A stretch of 64,000 nt of DNA, from assembly GCA_040902655.1 (NCBI GenBank), contig JBBDWV010000026.1, forward strand, positions 34,219 to 98,218, given 5' to 3'. A program made the position numbers and the translations under genes. Shown here piece after piece: positions 40,503-49,335 of the stretch. The notes beneath the pieces were generated by a model. The model was not told where the DNA came from, ran no database searches, and saw only the letters and a list, made by a program, of their open reading frames with translations. Position 1 is the stretch's first letter. Each line of letters begins with the position of its first letter. This DNA comes from Mycobacteriales bacterium. Its GTDB lineage: Bacteria > Actinomycetota > Actinomycetes > Mycobacteriales > SCTD01.

Positions 40503-42140
40503 GTGACAGCGCTGCAGGACGAGCGTCCCACCAGTACGACGCTGCACGCGCTGCTGCAGGAAAAGGCGGCGCGCGCGCCGCAGCAGGAAGCCCTGCGGAC
40601 GACGAGTTCGTCGAGGACCTATGCGCAGTGGCTCGAGGGCTGCGAGCGAGTGGCTGGGGGCTTGGCCGCTGCGGGTGCGCGTGCCGGTGGCGTCGTGGCT
40701 CTGCTCGCCGACAATCGCTCCGAGTGGCTCGAGACCGCGTTCGGCGCAGCGGCGCTGGGCGCGACGCTGGCCCCGATGAACACGTGGGTGAGGGCGTGGG
40801 ACCTTGACTACCTGCTCGGCCACGCCCGGCCGGACGTCCTCGTCATGGTCGACCGCCTCGGCAAGCAGGACTTCCTGGCTGCGCTCCGCGAGCTGGTACC
40901 GGAGCTGTGGGAGGCCGCGCCCGGGACGTGGCGCAGCTCGCGCTACCCCTTTCTGCGGGCCGTCGTCGTCGTGGGCGACCAGGTACCGCCGGGTGCCCTT
41001 CCGTACGCCGAGTTGCTCGCGCACGAGCCGCTGACGACCAGGTCACCCGCGGGTCCGGACGACGTGGCGATGGTGCTTTACACCTCCGGCTCCACCGCGC
41101 GACCCAAGGCCGTTCCGCTGGTGCACCGGGACCTGATCGAGAACGGCTTCGAGATCGGCGAGCGGCAGGGACTCACGCCGCGGGACCGCGTCTTCCTGGC
41201 TTCCCCGCTGTTCTGGGCCTACGGCGGAGCGAATGCGCTGATGGCCACCCTCACGCACGGCGCCGCGCTGATCCTCCAGTCGACGTTCGAGGCGACCGAA
41301 GCATTGGCGCTGCTGCAGGAGCAGCGGTGCACCGCTCTGTACACGCTGCCGGCCGTGACGCACGCGCTGCTGGACGAGCCGTCCTTCGCGGCCGACCGGC
41401 TCCCTGCGCTGCGACGCGGTCTGACCCTGGGACCGCCGAGTGAAATCACTCTCGTGGCAGACGCTCTCGGAGCCGACCTCATCTGCAACATCTACGGATC
41501 GACGGAGGTCTACGGCAACTGCTGTGTCACGCCGTACGACGCACCCCTGGAGCAGCGTAGGACGTCGCAGGGACCTCCGTTGCCGGGCGTAGAGGTCCGC
41601 GTGGTCGATCCTGACAGCGGGGCCGTGCTCCCGCCAGACGAGCTGGGGGAGATCCTCGTAAGGGGGCGCCTGAGCCCAGGCTACCTCGACGCCGAGGGCA
41701 GGGCGGAACCGCTCACCGACGCCGACGGCTTCTTCCACACCGGAGACCTGGGGGTGCTGTCGGCAGCCGGCTGGCTCTCCTTCGCCTCGCGCAGCACCGA
41801 GATGATCAAGAGTTCCGGCATCAACGTCTCGCCCAGTGAGGTGGAGGACTTCCTGATGTCGCATCCAGACGTCGTGGAGGCCGCGGTCGTGGGGGCCGAG
41901 GACCCGGTGCGCGGCCAACAAGTCGTCGCGTTCGTCCGGTTGTGGCCGAACAGCGACACGACCGCCGCGTCGATCCAGACCTGGTGCCGCGAGACGATCG
42001 CTGGGTACAAGGCACCGCGCGTCGTGCTCGCGGTGGACGAGCTCCCCACGACGAGCACCGGCAAGCTCGCCCGCCGGGACCTGGTGGCCCTCGCCAACCG
42101 GGCGCTCCAGCCGGGCCCGGAGCAGGAGGCGGTGCGATGA
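40503..42140 (+). CDS. AMP-forming acyl-CoA synthetase/ligase
   Basis: 545 residues from a GTG with AGGAGG 5-8 nt upstream. The class I adenylate-forming core is present: LYTSGSTARPKAVP (P-loop), NIYGSTEVYGN, GFFHTGDLGVL, and the C-terminal catalytic Lys in PTTSTGKLARRDL. It activates an acid with ATP to acyl-AMP and then acyl-CoA. The gene heads a plus-strand operon with cyclase, CaiB and MFS genes, each overlapping by 4 bp. The 270-bp gap before it, shared with the IclR gene, contains a TTCG-N6-CGAA motif near 40387. The acid substrate is unknown. Confidence 0.92.
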   Translation: MTALQDERPTSTTLHALLQEKAARAPQQEALRTTSSSRTYAQWLEGCERVAGGLAAAGARAGGVVALLADNRSEWLETAFGAAALGATLAPMNTWVRAWDLDYLLGHARPDVLVMVDRLGKQDFLAALRELVPELWEAAPGTWRSSRYPFLRAVVVVGDQVPPGALPYAELLAHEPLTTRSPAGPDDVAMVLYTSGSTARPKAVPLVHRDLIENGFEIGERQGLTPRDRVFLASPLFWAYGGANALMATLTHGAALILQSTFEATEALALLQEQRCTALYTLPAVTHALLDEPSFAADRLPALRRGLTLGPPSEITLVADALGADLICNIYGSTEVYGNCCVTPYDAPLEQRRTSQGPPLPGVEVRVVDPDSGAVLPPDELGEILVRGRLSPGYLDAEGRAEPLTDADGFFHTGDLGVLSAAGWLSFASRSTEMIKSSGINVSPSEVEDFLMSHPDVVEAAVVGAEDPVRGQQVVAFVRLWPNSDTTAASIQTWCRETIAGYKAPRVVLAVDELPTTSTGKLARRDLVALANRALQPGPEQEAVR

Positions 42141-43012
42141 CCGGCAGCAACTGGGGACGTTGGGGGCCGGAGGACGAAGCCGGGGCCCTCAATCTCATCG
42201 GCAGCGAGCAAGTGCTCCGCGCGACCGCGCTCGTCCGGGAGGGGCGGGTCGTGCGACTCGGGCAGCCGCTCGACCCGCTGGTGCCCGGCGCACCGCACCG
42301 CAAGCGGGTCGAGCGGTTCATGACGCGCGACGGCGGTGATTACGCCGCGGGGGCGCGGCGGCCGCACGGCTTCCAATTCGCCGAGGAGGTCTGGTCCTTC
42401 GCCGCGCACAGCGGGACGCACATGGACGCCCTGGCCCACGTCTGGTGTGAGGACCGCCTGTACAACGGCTACCCCTCGTCCGGCGTGCGCAGCACGACCG
42501 GCGCCCAGCGCTGCGGCGCCGCCGAGCTGCGACCGGTGGTCACCCGCGGGCTGCTGCTGGACGTGGCCGCCGGCCGAGGCCACGCCCTCGTGGCAGGTGA
42601 GGCGGTGACGGCCAGCGAGCTACAGGCCGCGGCCGACTGCGCGCAGGTGCAGCCGGAGCCGGGTGATGCCATCCTCGTCCGCACCGGCTGGCTCGCGGCC
42701 TGCGGCGACGACCTCACTACCTACTTCGCGGCTGAGCCCGGCATCGACAGGGGAGCGGCCCAGTGGCTGGCCGACGCGGACGTAGCCGTCGTCGGGAGCG
42801 ACAACTACGCGGTAGAGGTGCAGCCCTCGGCTCCAGGCACCTCTTTCCCAGCGCACCAGCTGCTCCTGCGCGACCACGGCGTGCCGCTCATCGAGAACCT
42901 TCTGCTCGACGAGTTGGCCCGCGCAGGCGCGACCGCCTTCCTGCTCGTCGCGGCACCGCTGCAGCTGGTGGGCGGCACCGCTGGCCCGCTGAGTCCCGTC
43001 GCGGTGCTGTGA
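42137..43012 (+). CDS. cyclase-family hydrolase (second copy)
   Basis: 291 residues from the ATG that overlaps the ligase stop. The start MTGSNWGRWGPEDEAGALNL is typical of the longer branch of this family. The metal motif HSGTHMDALAH is intact, and RTGWLAACGDD and VGSDNYAVEV follow. It differs from the 217-residue cyclase at 26745 and belongs to a different branch, so the two are not simple duplicates. Probably a metal-dependent amidase, lactonase or ring-opening hydrolase. Translational coupling with the CoA ligase suggests that it acts next to CoA activation. Confidence 0.9.
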   Translation: MTGSNWGRWGPEDEAGALNLIGSEQVLRATALVREGRVVRLGQPLDPLVPGAPHRKRVERFMTRDGGDYAAGARRPHGFQFAEEVWSFAAHSGTHMDALAHVWCEDRLYNGYPSSGVRSTTGAQRCGAAELRPVVTRGLLLDVAAGRGHALVAGEAVTASELQAAADCAQVQPEPGDAILVRTGWLAACGDDLTTYFAAEPGIDRGAAQWLADADVAVVGSDNYAVEVQPSAPGTSFPAHQLLLRDHGVPLIENLLLDELARAGATAFLLVAAPLQLVGGTAGPLSPVAVL

Positions 43013-44175
43013 CGGTCCAGCGTTCCCGGGAGGAGGTGGTGATCGGACCACTCGAGGGGCTGCGAGTGTTGGAGATGGCCGGTGCGGGGCCTGCGCCCTT
43101 TTGCGGGATGCTGCTCAGCGACCTCGGCGCCGATGTCGTCCGTATAGACCGGCCAGCGTCGTTGATTCCACACCCCCCGGATCCCATGGAGCAGGCGGCC
43201 GGCGGTGTCCTGGCGCGCGGCCGGCGGTCGGTGGCACTCGACCTCAAGGCCCCGGCCGGCGTGGCGACCGCCCTCGAGCTGGTGGGGCGTGCCGACGTCC
43301 TGGTGGAGGGCTTCCGCCCGGGCGTGATGGAGCGACTCGGGCTGGGGCCCGACGTCTGCCTCACCCGCCGGCCGCAGCTCGTCTACGGACGGATGACGGG
43401 GTGGGGCCAGCAGGGCCCTCTCTCGCGGGCCGCCGGACACGACCTGAACTACATCGCCCTTTCCGGCGCGCTGGCGCCCGTAGGTCGTCGCGGACAGGCG
43501 CCCCTGCCGCCGCTGAACCTCGTGGGTGACTTCGGCGGAGGGGGGCTGCTGCTGGCCTTCGGAGTGCTGGCCGCTGTGCACAACGTTGGCCGTTCCGGCC
43601 GCGGACAGGTGGTTGACGCGGCGATGGTGGATGGATCCGCGCTGCTGATGACGATGATGTACGAACTGCTCGGGCGGGGCGCCTGGGTGGAGCAGCGCGA
43701 GTCCAACCTGAACGACGGCGGTGCGCCCTTCTACCGCGTGTACGAGGCCGCCGACGGGCGGCACGTCGGCGTCGGTGCGATGGAAGCGAAGTTCTACCGA
43801 GAGCTGCTGCGCGGGCTGGGCCTGCACGAGGCGGACCTGCCGGACCAGTGGGACAGGGTCCAGTGGCCGGTGCTGACGCAGGTCTTCGCGGACGCCTTCC
43901 GCAGGCGGACCCGGGACGCATGGGTCGAGGTGTTCGACGGGGTTGACGCCTGCGTCACGCCGGTCCTGACGATGAGCGAGGCCTCGGCACATCCCCACAA
44001 CCGGTCCCGCGGGACCTTTACGAAGGTCGCGGGGGTCACCCAGCCAGCGCCGGCTCCGCGCTTCAGCCGGACGCCCGCTTCGGACGCTCCGACCGGCCCG
44101 GCCTCCCCGGGCCAGCACACGGCCGAAGTGCTCCGGGAGTGGGGAGTAGACGTCCCGGCTCCCGAGGTCCGGTGA
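43009..44175 (+). CDS. CaiB/BaiF family III CoA-transferase or racemase (second copy)
   Basis: 388 residues from the GTG overlapping the cyclase stop. GTG codons at 43036 and 43039 are alternative starts just after GGAGG. LEGLRVLEMAGAGPAPFCGM, DLGADVVRIDRPASL and the Asp motif AAGHDLNYIALSGAL place it with alpha-methylacyl-CoA racemase-like members of the family. It therefore either transfers CoA or epimerises 2-methylacyl-CoA. It differs from the copy at 38087, which is a more typical transferase. An MFS transporter gene follows with a 4-bp overlap. Confidence 0.91.
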   Translation: MTVQRSREEVVIGPLEGLRVLEMAGAGPAPFCGMLLSDLGADVVRIDRPASLIPHPPDPMEQAAGGVLARGRRSVALDLKAPAGVATALELVGRADVLVEGFRPGVMERLGLGPDVCLTRRPQLVYGRMTGWGQQGPLSRAAGHDLNYIALSGALAPVGRRGQAPLPPLNLVGDFGGGGLLLAFGVLAAVHNVGRSGRGQVVDAAMVDGSALLMTMMYELLGRGAWVEQRESNLNDGGAPFYRVYEAADGRHVGVGAMEAKFYRELLRGLGLHEADLPDQWDRVQWPVLTQVFADAFRRRTRDAWVEVFDGVDACVTPVLTMSEASAHPHNRSRGTFTKVAGVTQPAPAPRFSRTPASDAPTGPASPGQHTAEVLREWGVDVPAPEVR

Positions 44176-45830
44176 CCGGGCCGAGCGGCATGCCGCCGGG
44201 GGTGGCGCCGGCACCGGCCGCTGACCGGTCCACCTGGGCGCCGCTGCGGATGCGCACCTACCGCTTAGTCTGGTTTGCCCAGATGGCTGCACTGACGGGC
44301 ACGTGGATGCACATGGTCGGTGCGCAGTGGCTGCTGGTGCAGCAGTCCGACAGCGCCTTCCTGGTGGCCTTGGTGCAGGCGGCGACTGCCCTGCCCATGG
44401 TCGTCCTGGCCCTGCCTGCGGGCGTCCTGGCGGACGTCGTTGACCGCCGACGGCTCCTCGTGTGCGCGCTCGCCGGGCAGGCGACCGTCGCGGTGACCCT
44501 GACGCTCGTGACGTGGGCAGATCAGGCCACTGCGGTCCTGCTGCTGTCACTGACCTTCCTGCTCGCCGCGGGAGCCGCGCTGGCGCTGCCGGCGTGGCAG
44601 TCCCTGCTTTTCGACCTGGTCCCCAGGGACGCGATTCCGGCCGTCGCCGCCCTGAACGGGGTCAACGCCAACATCGCCCGGGCGGTGGGACCTGCTGTTG
44701 CGGGGCTGCTCATCTCCGCCTCGGGGGCCGAGTGGGTGTTCGCCGCCAACGCGCTCTCCTTCTCTTTGGTGGTCGCGGTGCTCGTCCGTCTGCGGCCCGG
44801 GCCGATCCCGGAAACCTCGCAGGTGCCCGAGGCACTGCTCTCGGCCCTGTGGGCAGGCACGCGCTACCTGCGTCACTCTGCCGTCGTGCGTCGAGCACTG
44901 CTGCGCACGGGGCTCTTCATCTTCCCAGCCGTGGGCCTGTGGGCGCTGCTGCCGGTGCTCGCGACAGGCGCGCTGCAGCTGGGGGCAACTGGGTACGGCG
45001 TGCTGCTGAGCGTCTTGGGCGCCGGCGCGATCGCCGGCGCGTTCCTGCGCCGCCCGCTCGAGGAGCGGTTGGCGCAGGAGACGCTGCTCGGATGTGCGAC
45101 GGCTACCTACACCGGTTTCTCGATGGTGGTCGCCCTGACCGACCAGCCGCTGCTCGCCGGGTCCGCGCTGTTCGTCACCGGTGGCGCTTGGCTCGTAGCG
45201 TTCGCTGTCCTCTCCGGCGTCATCCAGCTGGCGCTGCCTAGCTGGGTGCGCGCTCGCGGGGTCTCGGGCTACCTGCTGGTCGTGATGCTCGGCCAGGCAG
45301 CGGGATCGGCCGTGTGGGGCGGCGTGGCGGACAAGACCGGCGTGCAGGCGGCGCTGATGGCCGCAGCGGGGACGCTGGCGCTCGTCGGCGTACTCGCGCT
45401 ACGACTCCCGCTCATCGCCGACGCACCGGACACCAGTCCCTCCCAGCACTGGCCCGAGCCGCAGCTGTCCTTCGTACCTGCGCCGGACGATGGGCCGGTC
45501 CTCGTGACATCCGTCTACTCGGTGGCGCCGGAGCAAGCCGCGGCGTTCATCGCCGCGATGCGTGACGTTGAGAGGTCACGTCGGCGCACCGGGGCGACGT
45601 GGTGGGTCCTGTCGCAGGACGGCGCTGACCGGGAGCGCTTCGTCGAGATCTACAGCGTGGCGTCGTGGGGAGAGCACCTCCGCCAGCACTCCGGGCGGGC
45701 CACGATGGCCGACCGGGCAGCCGAAGACAGGGCAAAGAGCTTCACAGACGGGCGCGGCGTGGTCGCGACGCACTTGTTCAGTTGTGGGATGCAGCCGGTG
45801 CCACGAGGTATCCAGGAGCCTTCGTTCTGA
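44172..45830 (+). CDS. MFS transporter (MFS_3 type) with C-terminal monooxygenase-like domain
   Basis: 552 residues from the GTG overlapping the CoA-transferase stop. The first 420 residues hold about 10-12 hydrophobic helices (LVALVQAATALPMVVLALPA, VAAVNGVNAN-like loop, LLVVMLGQAAGSAVWGGVAD). The last 110 (VLVTSVYSVAPEQAAAFIAA, RFVEIYSVASWGEHLRQHSG) form an antibiotic-biosynthesis-monooxygenase-like ferredoxin fold. This fusion is usual in the MFS_3 group related to EntS exporters. It may export an intermediate or import a substrate. It is the last gene of the catabolic block before the second TA cassette. Confidence 0.9.
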   Translation: MTGPSGMPPGVAPAPAADRSTWAPLRMRTYRLVWFAQMAALTGTWMHMVGAQWLLVQQSDSAFLVALVQAATALPMVVLALPAGVLADVVDRRRLLVCALAGQATVAVTLTLVTWADQATAVLLLSLTFLLAAGAALALPAWQSLLFDLVPRDAIPAVAALNGVNANIARAVGPAVAGLLISASGAEWVFAANALSFSLVVAVLVRLRPGPIPETSQVPEALLSALWAGTRYLRHSAVVRRALLRTGLFIFPAVGLWALLPVLATGALQLGATGYGVLLSVLGAGAIAGAFLRRPLEERLAQETLLGCATATYTGFSMVVALTDQPLLAGSALFVTGGAWLVAFAVLSGVIQLALPSWVRARGVSGYLLVVMLGQAAGSAVWGGVADKTGVQAALMAAAGTLALVGVLALRLPLIADAPDTSPSQHWPEPQLSFVPAPDDGPVLVTSVYSVAPEQAAAFIAAMRDVERSRRRTGATWWVLSQDGADRERFVEIYSVASWGEHLRQHSGRATMADRAAEDRAKSFTDGRGVVATHLFSCGMQPVPRGIQEPSF

Positions 45831-46052
45831 ACGACGGAAGCAGGCTGCTGCGGTTGCCCTGTGCGCCCTGTGCGCGTCGCTACGGCGACACCCATGTGCG
45901 CTGAGTACTCCGGAGTGACCGCGCAGGCGGAGGGCTTCTGCCTGCTTTGCTCTGGACGCGACCCCATCGACGTTGACCCCGTTCAGGCGCTGCGCGAAGT
46001 TGGGCGGACGGACCCATGGCCGCGGCTCGGGCGGCCCGGCTGCAAAATCAGG
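45831..46052. other. junction between the catabolic block and TA copy B
   Basis: 222 bp with no gene I can support. It separates the MFS stop from the sharp start of the 838-bp repeat. Read on the minus strand, this DNA (PDFAAGPPEPRPWVRPPNFA) becomes an artificial tail of the truncated toxin. It probably holds the breakpoint of the rearrangement that made copy B. Confidence 0.5.
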
Positions 46053-46427
46053 GTCAGAGGTGTAGACGCTGACCCGGCGTGTACACGCTTGGCTCTCAGC
46101 TGCTTCAGCAACGGTCGCAGCCACGGCTGTCGCCGTCGCAGCGGCAGCGAGGGCGACGCAGCGGTCCGCTCTGGTCCCGTCGAGCGCAACGTCCTGGACG
46201 TTGAAGCGGCCGAGCGTGGCCGTCGGAGCTGCCTGGCGAGCGACCAGCGCCTCGACCCGCACCGCGGTCGGTGTCACGACTCGCACGCTGGCGCCGCGCC
46301 GGCTCTCGTACTTCACCGCCGCGACCTTCTCGAGCATCACGCGGTGCTTGGCGTGGTGTCGATCCGCCAGCGCCTGCAGTGCCTCGTTGTCCAGCACCAG
46401 AGTCGCGGGCCAGCCCCCGCCTGCCAC
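46053..46427 (-). pseudogene. PIN-type toxin of TA copy B, 3'-truncated
   Basis: Identical to the toxin at 13493-13936 from its GTG through VSVYTSD, then broken where repeat identity ends. The intact copy continues VADLTRLVGQVENAARVRV and stops. Here the frame enters unrelated DNA and stays open antisense to the MFS gene, to 45576. The last conserved Asp (in SDVADL) and the final strand of the PIN fold are lost, so RNase activity is doubtful. The antitoxin upstream is intact and may guard against the toxin from copy A. Confidence 0.82.
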
Positions 46428-46432
46428 CGCGG

Positions 46433-46876
46433 CTACGCCTGAACGCGCCGGCGCCGCGGCCCTGTCGCCTTCGGGTCGACGCGGTGCGTCTGCATGCTCA
46501 AGGCCCACACCAGCACGTCATCAGCGGTGGCATCAGGCTTGACCGTGATGATGTCGTCCGCGGCCGCGCGAATCAGATCCGGTGAATCGGCCAGCGCGTC
46601 ATGCCGCAGCTCGGCGACGGCCACGGACACGCCGCCGAGGTCCGGCGTCAGCTGAGGGTGCTCGGAGAGGTGAGCGTCCAGCGCGGCGCCGAGCGCGAAC
46701 GCCTCCAGGTCGTCGCGGAGGGCACGGTTGGCCCCCTCGTTGGCGTTCGGAGCCCATCCCATCGCCACGGCGGCCTGCACCGCCGCGTCAAGGGATCGAG
46801 GTCGCCGCACGGATGTCACCTTGGATCCCTCCTCCTCGGCGCGCAGCGCCTGAAGAAGATCATCGAGCTGTTTCAC
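46433..46876 (-). CDS. antitoxin of TA copy B
   Basis: 147 residues, identical to the antitoxin at 13942-14385, with the same GTG start and AGGAGGT ribosome site. Its own promoter region differs from copy A apart from the palindrome arms. The in-frame upstream extension to 47071 has no family support and covers the operator. With its toxin truncated it is an intact antitoxin gene that could neutralise the toxin made from copy A. Confidence 0.78.
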   Translation of the reverse strand: MKQLDDLLQALRAEEEGSKVTSVRRPRSLDAAVQAAVAMGWAPNANEGANRALRDDLEAFALGAALDAHLSEHPQLTPDLGGVSVAVAELRHDALADSPDLIRAAADDIITVKPDATADDVLVWALSMQTHRVDPKATGPRRRRVQA

Positions 46877-46892
46877 GGGGACCTCCTGGGGC

Positions 46893-46911
46893 GTAGTACG
46901 CACTGTACTAC
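46893..46911. promoter_or_regulatory. palindromic operator of TA copy B
   Basis: Arms GTAGTAC (46893-46899) and GTACTAC (46905-46911) around GCACT. The arms equal those at 14402-14420 while the centre and surroundings differ. Conservation of only the arms supports binding by the TA complex. Confidence 0.65.
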
Positions 46912-47012
46912 CCTGGTGCAGACCAGCGGCCGCTGTCCGGGGGAGCCGGCCGTCGATCAGCTGGCAGCGCGACAGCGGCACGGTGTTGTAGCGGCGAGCT
47001 GACCCGTGTCCA

Positions 47013-47384
47013 TCACGAGATGGCGCGCTCGTCTGCTGGGCACCCTTCCATCGTGGCACCAGCGCCGGCACCTGCGGCGGAGCCGACGAGGCCGAGCTTC
47101 CGCGCGGTGGTGAAGACGTTCGCAGCCAGGAGTATCAGCGCGACCGAGCGGCGCTCGTCCACCGACCGGTCGAGTGCCGGGAACCTGTCGGCGTCCTTGC
47201 GCAGCAGGGTCGCCTCGGACCGCATCAGTGCGCGCACGAGTGCGTCGCGCTGCTCGGGTGACAACAGCGGCGGAGAAGCCGTCTCCTCCGCGTCTTCTGC
47301 ACCAACACGGTCAAGCGCGTTCAGCGCGTCGAGGAGCACCTCGACCGGCTCGCCGTGCACTGTCCTGCGTCGTCGGCGTGCCAC
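47013..47384 (-). CDS. hypothetical protein
   Basis: 123 residues from a GTG overlapping or abutting the previous gene's stop. Basic start (MARRRRRTVHGEP), then helical VEVLLDALNALDRVGAEDAE, SPEQRDALVRALMRSEATLL and SVALILLAANVFTTARKLGL. No signal peptide is evident and I recognise no family. It is co-transcribed with the 301-residue protein encoded upstream. Good codon structure supports a real gene. Confidence 0.6.
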   Translation of the reverse strand: MARRRRRTVHGEPVEVLLDALNALDRVGAEDAEETASPPLLSPEQRDALVRALMRSEATLLRKDADRFPALDRSVDERRSVALILLAANVFTTARKLGLVGSAAGAGAGATMEGCPADERAIS

Positions 47385-47385
47385 G

Positions 47386-48291
47386 TCAGCGACCCCACCG
47401 ATCGAGCTGGACGACGTCGCTGTCGTACGGCCGCTCGTACGGCACGTACCTGTCGTACCTCGGTGCCGGCAGCTGCACGCGGTCGGCGGCGGCCGTCAGC
47501 AGCAGGCAGAGGTAGTCCGGCAGCTGCTCGCCCAGCAGGTCCGCCCGCCGGGCCAGCTCCTCGTGCACGCACGTGGACACGGGCACCTCGACGATGCTCG
47601 CAGTCCGTCGGGGATCCCGCTCGCCGGCGTCCTGCGGGCGCAGGTCCTCCGGCAGGGGGAGCAGCTCGCGCAGCGGAGGCAGCGGCGTCAGGAACAGCGC
47701 CGGCTCCTCGACGAGGGCGCTCAGAACCGTCTGGGTGAGGGACGGCCGGTGCTCGTACGACCAGGGGTCGCGGCGCCGGGCCCGCGCGTGCCGGCCGAGC
47801 ACCTCGCGGACGTCGCGTACCCGCTCGGATGCCCCGTCGACCACGTCGTGCACTGCCTCGATGTGCAGCGCCGCGCCGTCCCATCGCAACCCCAGCAGCT
47901 CGCCGGCCGACACGTCGGGCAACCATCCAGGCGGCCCGGTCCAGCTCTCGACCGCACTGGAGCCAGGCCTCATCTCACCTCCCGTGGCCAGCGGCAGGCC
48001 GGACAGGGCAGCGAGCGGGTCGAGGTCTCGGTAGGTCCAGAGCACGCCGTCGCTCATCGACCGGCGCCGCGTCGTGAAGACTTGGCCGCGCAGGAGCCGG
48101 GCAGCGGCGTCGTAGCGACCGTCCGGGCGGATGACGTACTGGGAGGAGGACGACAGCGAGGCGCTGAGCGAAGAGGGGCTCTTGGCCCGGCTGAGACCCT
48201 GCTGGACGGCGAGCGCGTGGAGCTCGGCGAGCGTCAGTGGTCCCTGCTCGAGCAGGAAGTCGGCGGCGGCGGAGGCGAAGGCGCGTGTCAT
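47386..48291 (-). CDS. hypothetical protein with winged-helix-like N-terminus
   Basis: 301 residues from ATG 48291 (MTRAFASAAADFLLEQGPLT). A longer frame upstream is not supported. The first 75 residues (LAELHALAVQQGLSRAKSPS, QYVIRPDGRYDAAARLLRG) look like a winged-helix DNA-binding domain. The rest (DGVLWTYRDLDPLAALSGLP, LLGLRWDGAALHIEAVHDVV) is unlike any family I know. It precedes a small hypothetical gene. It may be a regulator or nucleic-acid-binding protein; this is inference from the fold of the N-terminus only. Confidence 0.62.
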   Translation of the reverse strand: MTRAFASAAADFLLEQGPLTLAELHALAVQQGLSRAKSPSSLSASLSSSSQYVIRPDGRYDAAARLLRGQVFTTRRRSMSDGVLWTYRDLDPLAALSGLPLATGGEMRPGSSAVESWTGPPGWLPDVSAGELLGLRWDGAALHIEAVHDVVDGASERVRDVREVLGRHARARRRDPWSYEHRPSLTQTVLSALVEEPALFLTPLPPLRELLPLPEDLRPQDAGERDPRRTASIVEVPVSTCVHEELARRADLLGEQLPDYLCLLLTAAADRVQLPAPRYDRYVPYERPYDSDVVQLDRWGR

Positions 48292-48579
48292 GCGGGCAGG
48301 TTCACAGCCAACCCGGACGCGCTGCTCACGCTGTCCACAATCCACAGGTTCCTCGAGCCACCTGCTGGGGTGGCAGTGCTGAGTGGGAGCCCTGCACATG
48401 CGCTGTTTCCGTGAGCGCGGGCATGCTTCCGGAGCGGGGTGACATCGGCAGCTACGACGCCGGCCGAACAGATATCCCGGCGGCGGTGGAGGAGCTGTGG
48501 ATCGCTGACCGCGTTCCACAGATCGTGCACTGAGGCTGGGAGGCTGGCCCTGCTGCGGTGACGGTGTCACCATGGCCAG

Positions 48580-49146
48580 ATGGGAGACCCCATGTCCGTC
48601 GCACCTCTGCGCCGCGCAGGTCCGTGGAGCTTCGACGACCTCGACCAGCTCCCCGATGACGGCTGGCGCTACGAAGTCGTGGATGGCGCCCTGCTCATGA
48701 CGCCGCCACCGACGGACCACCACCAGGCCGTCAGCCGGCGGCTGTTCCGCCAGCTCGATCGGCAAGCGACGCCGGAGTGGGAGCCGGTCTACGAGGTCGC
48801 CTTCCGGGTACGCACCGACGGCCGCGTGCCAGACCTCGCTGTCGTACGGGCCGGGCTCGCGGTCCGCCCGCGACAGGTGGCCTATGCGGCCTCGGACTTC
48901 GGGCTGCTGATCGAGATCGTCAGCCCGACCAGTACGGGCATGGACCGGGTGCTCAAGCCCGCGGAGTACGCCGCGGCCGGCGTGCCCTACTACTGGCGGG
49001 TCGAGACGGAACCGACCCTCGAGATCGTGGCGTACGAGCTGGTGGACGGCGCCTACCGCGAGACCGGTCGGCTGAGCGCCGGCTCCGGCGGCCTGTCGGC
49101 TCCCTACCCGGTCGTCATCGACGTCGCGGAGCTCTCGGGCCCGTAG
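48580..49146 (+). CDS. Uma2-family endonuclease-like protein (copy B)
   Basis: 188 residues. A second ATG at 48592 is a possible start. WSFDDLDQLPDDGWRYEVVD opens the family. The active-site-like residues are D in TDGRVPDLAVVR, E in LLIEIVSP, and a K following in RVLKPAEYAAAGVPYYW. It is closer to copy C at 52989 (VPDLAV, RVETEP/DP, YEL/AL) than to copies A and D. Uma2 proteins are presumed PD-(D/E)XK nucleases of unknown biological role. Divergent from the hypothetical pair to its left. Confidence 0.85.
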   Translation: MGDPMSVAPLRRAGPWSFDDLDQLPDDGWRYEVVDGALLMTPPPTDHHQAVSRRLFRQLDRQATPEWEPVYEVAFRVRTDGRVPDLAVVRAGLAVRPRQVAYAASDFGLLIEIVSPTSTGMDRVLKPAEYAAAGVPYYWRVETEPTLEIVAYELVDGAYRETGRLSAGSGGLSAPYPVVIDVAELSGP

Positions 49147-49335
49147 CGGTCACGTCTCAGGACGTCTTGCTAGGCGTTCCGTCACGTGCGCCCCGCAGTG
49201 AACCCGCCGTGCCGCCGTCAGCAACGCGCTCACCTCAGGGATCAACTCGAAGGACGCGATCTGTCTCGAACTCACCCGGCGCACCGGCAAGGCCGACGAC
49301 CACCGATCGGATGGTCGGGTACGGCGCGTTGACCG

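Larger units (their letters stand above)
46053..46890. repeat. long direct repeat, copy B (TA cassette)
   Basis: Same 838 bp as 13562-14399 in the same orientation, 32.5 kb away. The near-perfect identity implies a recent duplication or gene conversion. Recombination between the copies would excise the entire 15-46 kb catabolic block as a circle and leave one cassette. Confidence 0.92.

Noticed and set aside
45831-46052. Gene at the junction next to TA copy B
   Set aside because: A plus-strand frame (MCAEYSGVTAQAEG) exists but has no start signal or family match. It runs into the repeat in the wrong frame for any known product.
13400-47000. tRNA or integrase marking an integrative element
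   Set aside because: I looked near both TA repeats for a tRNA 3' end, an att-like short repeat or an integrase gene and found none. The only mobility gene is the dead IS256 transposase.
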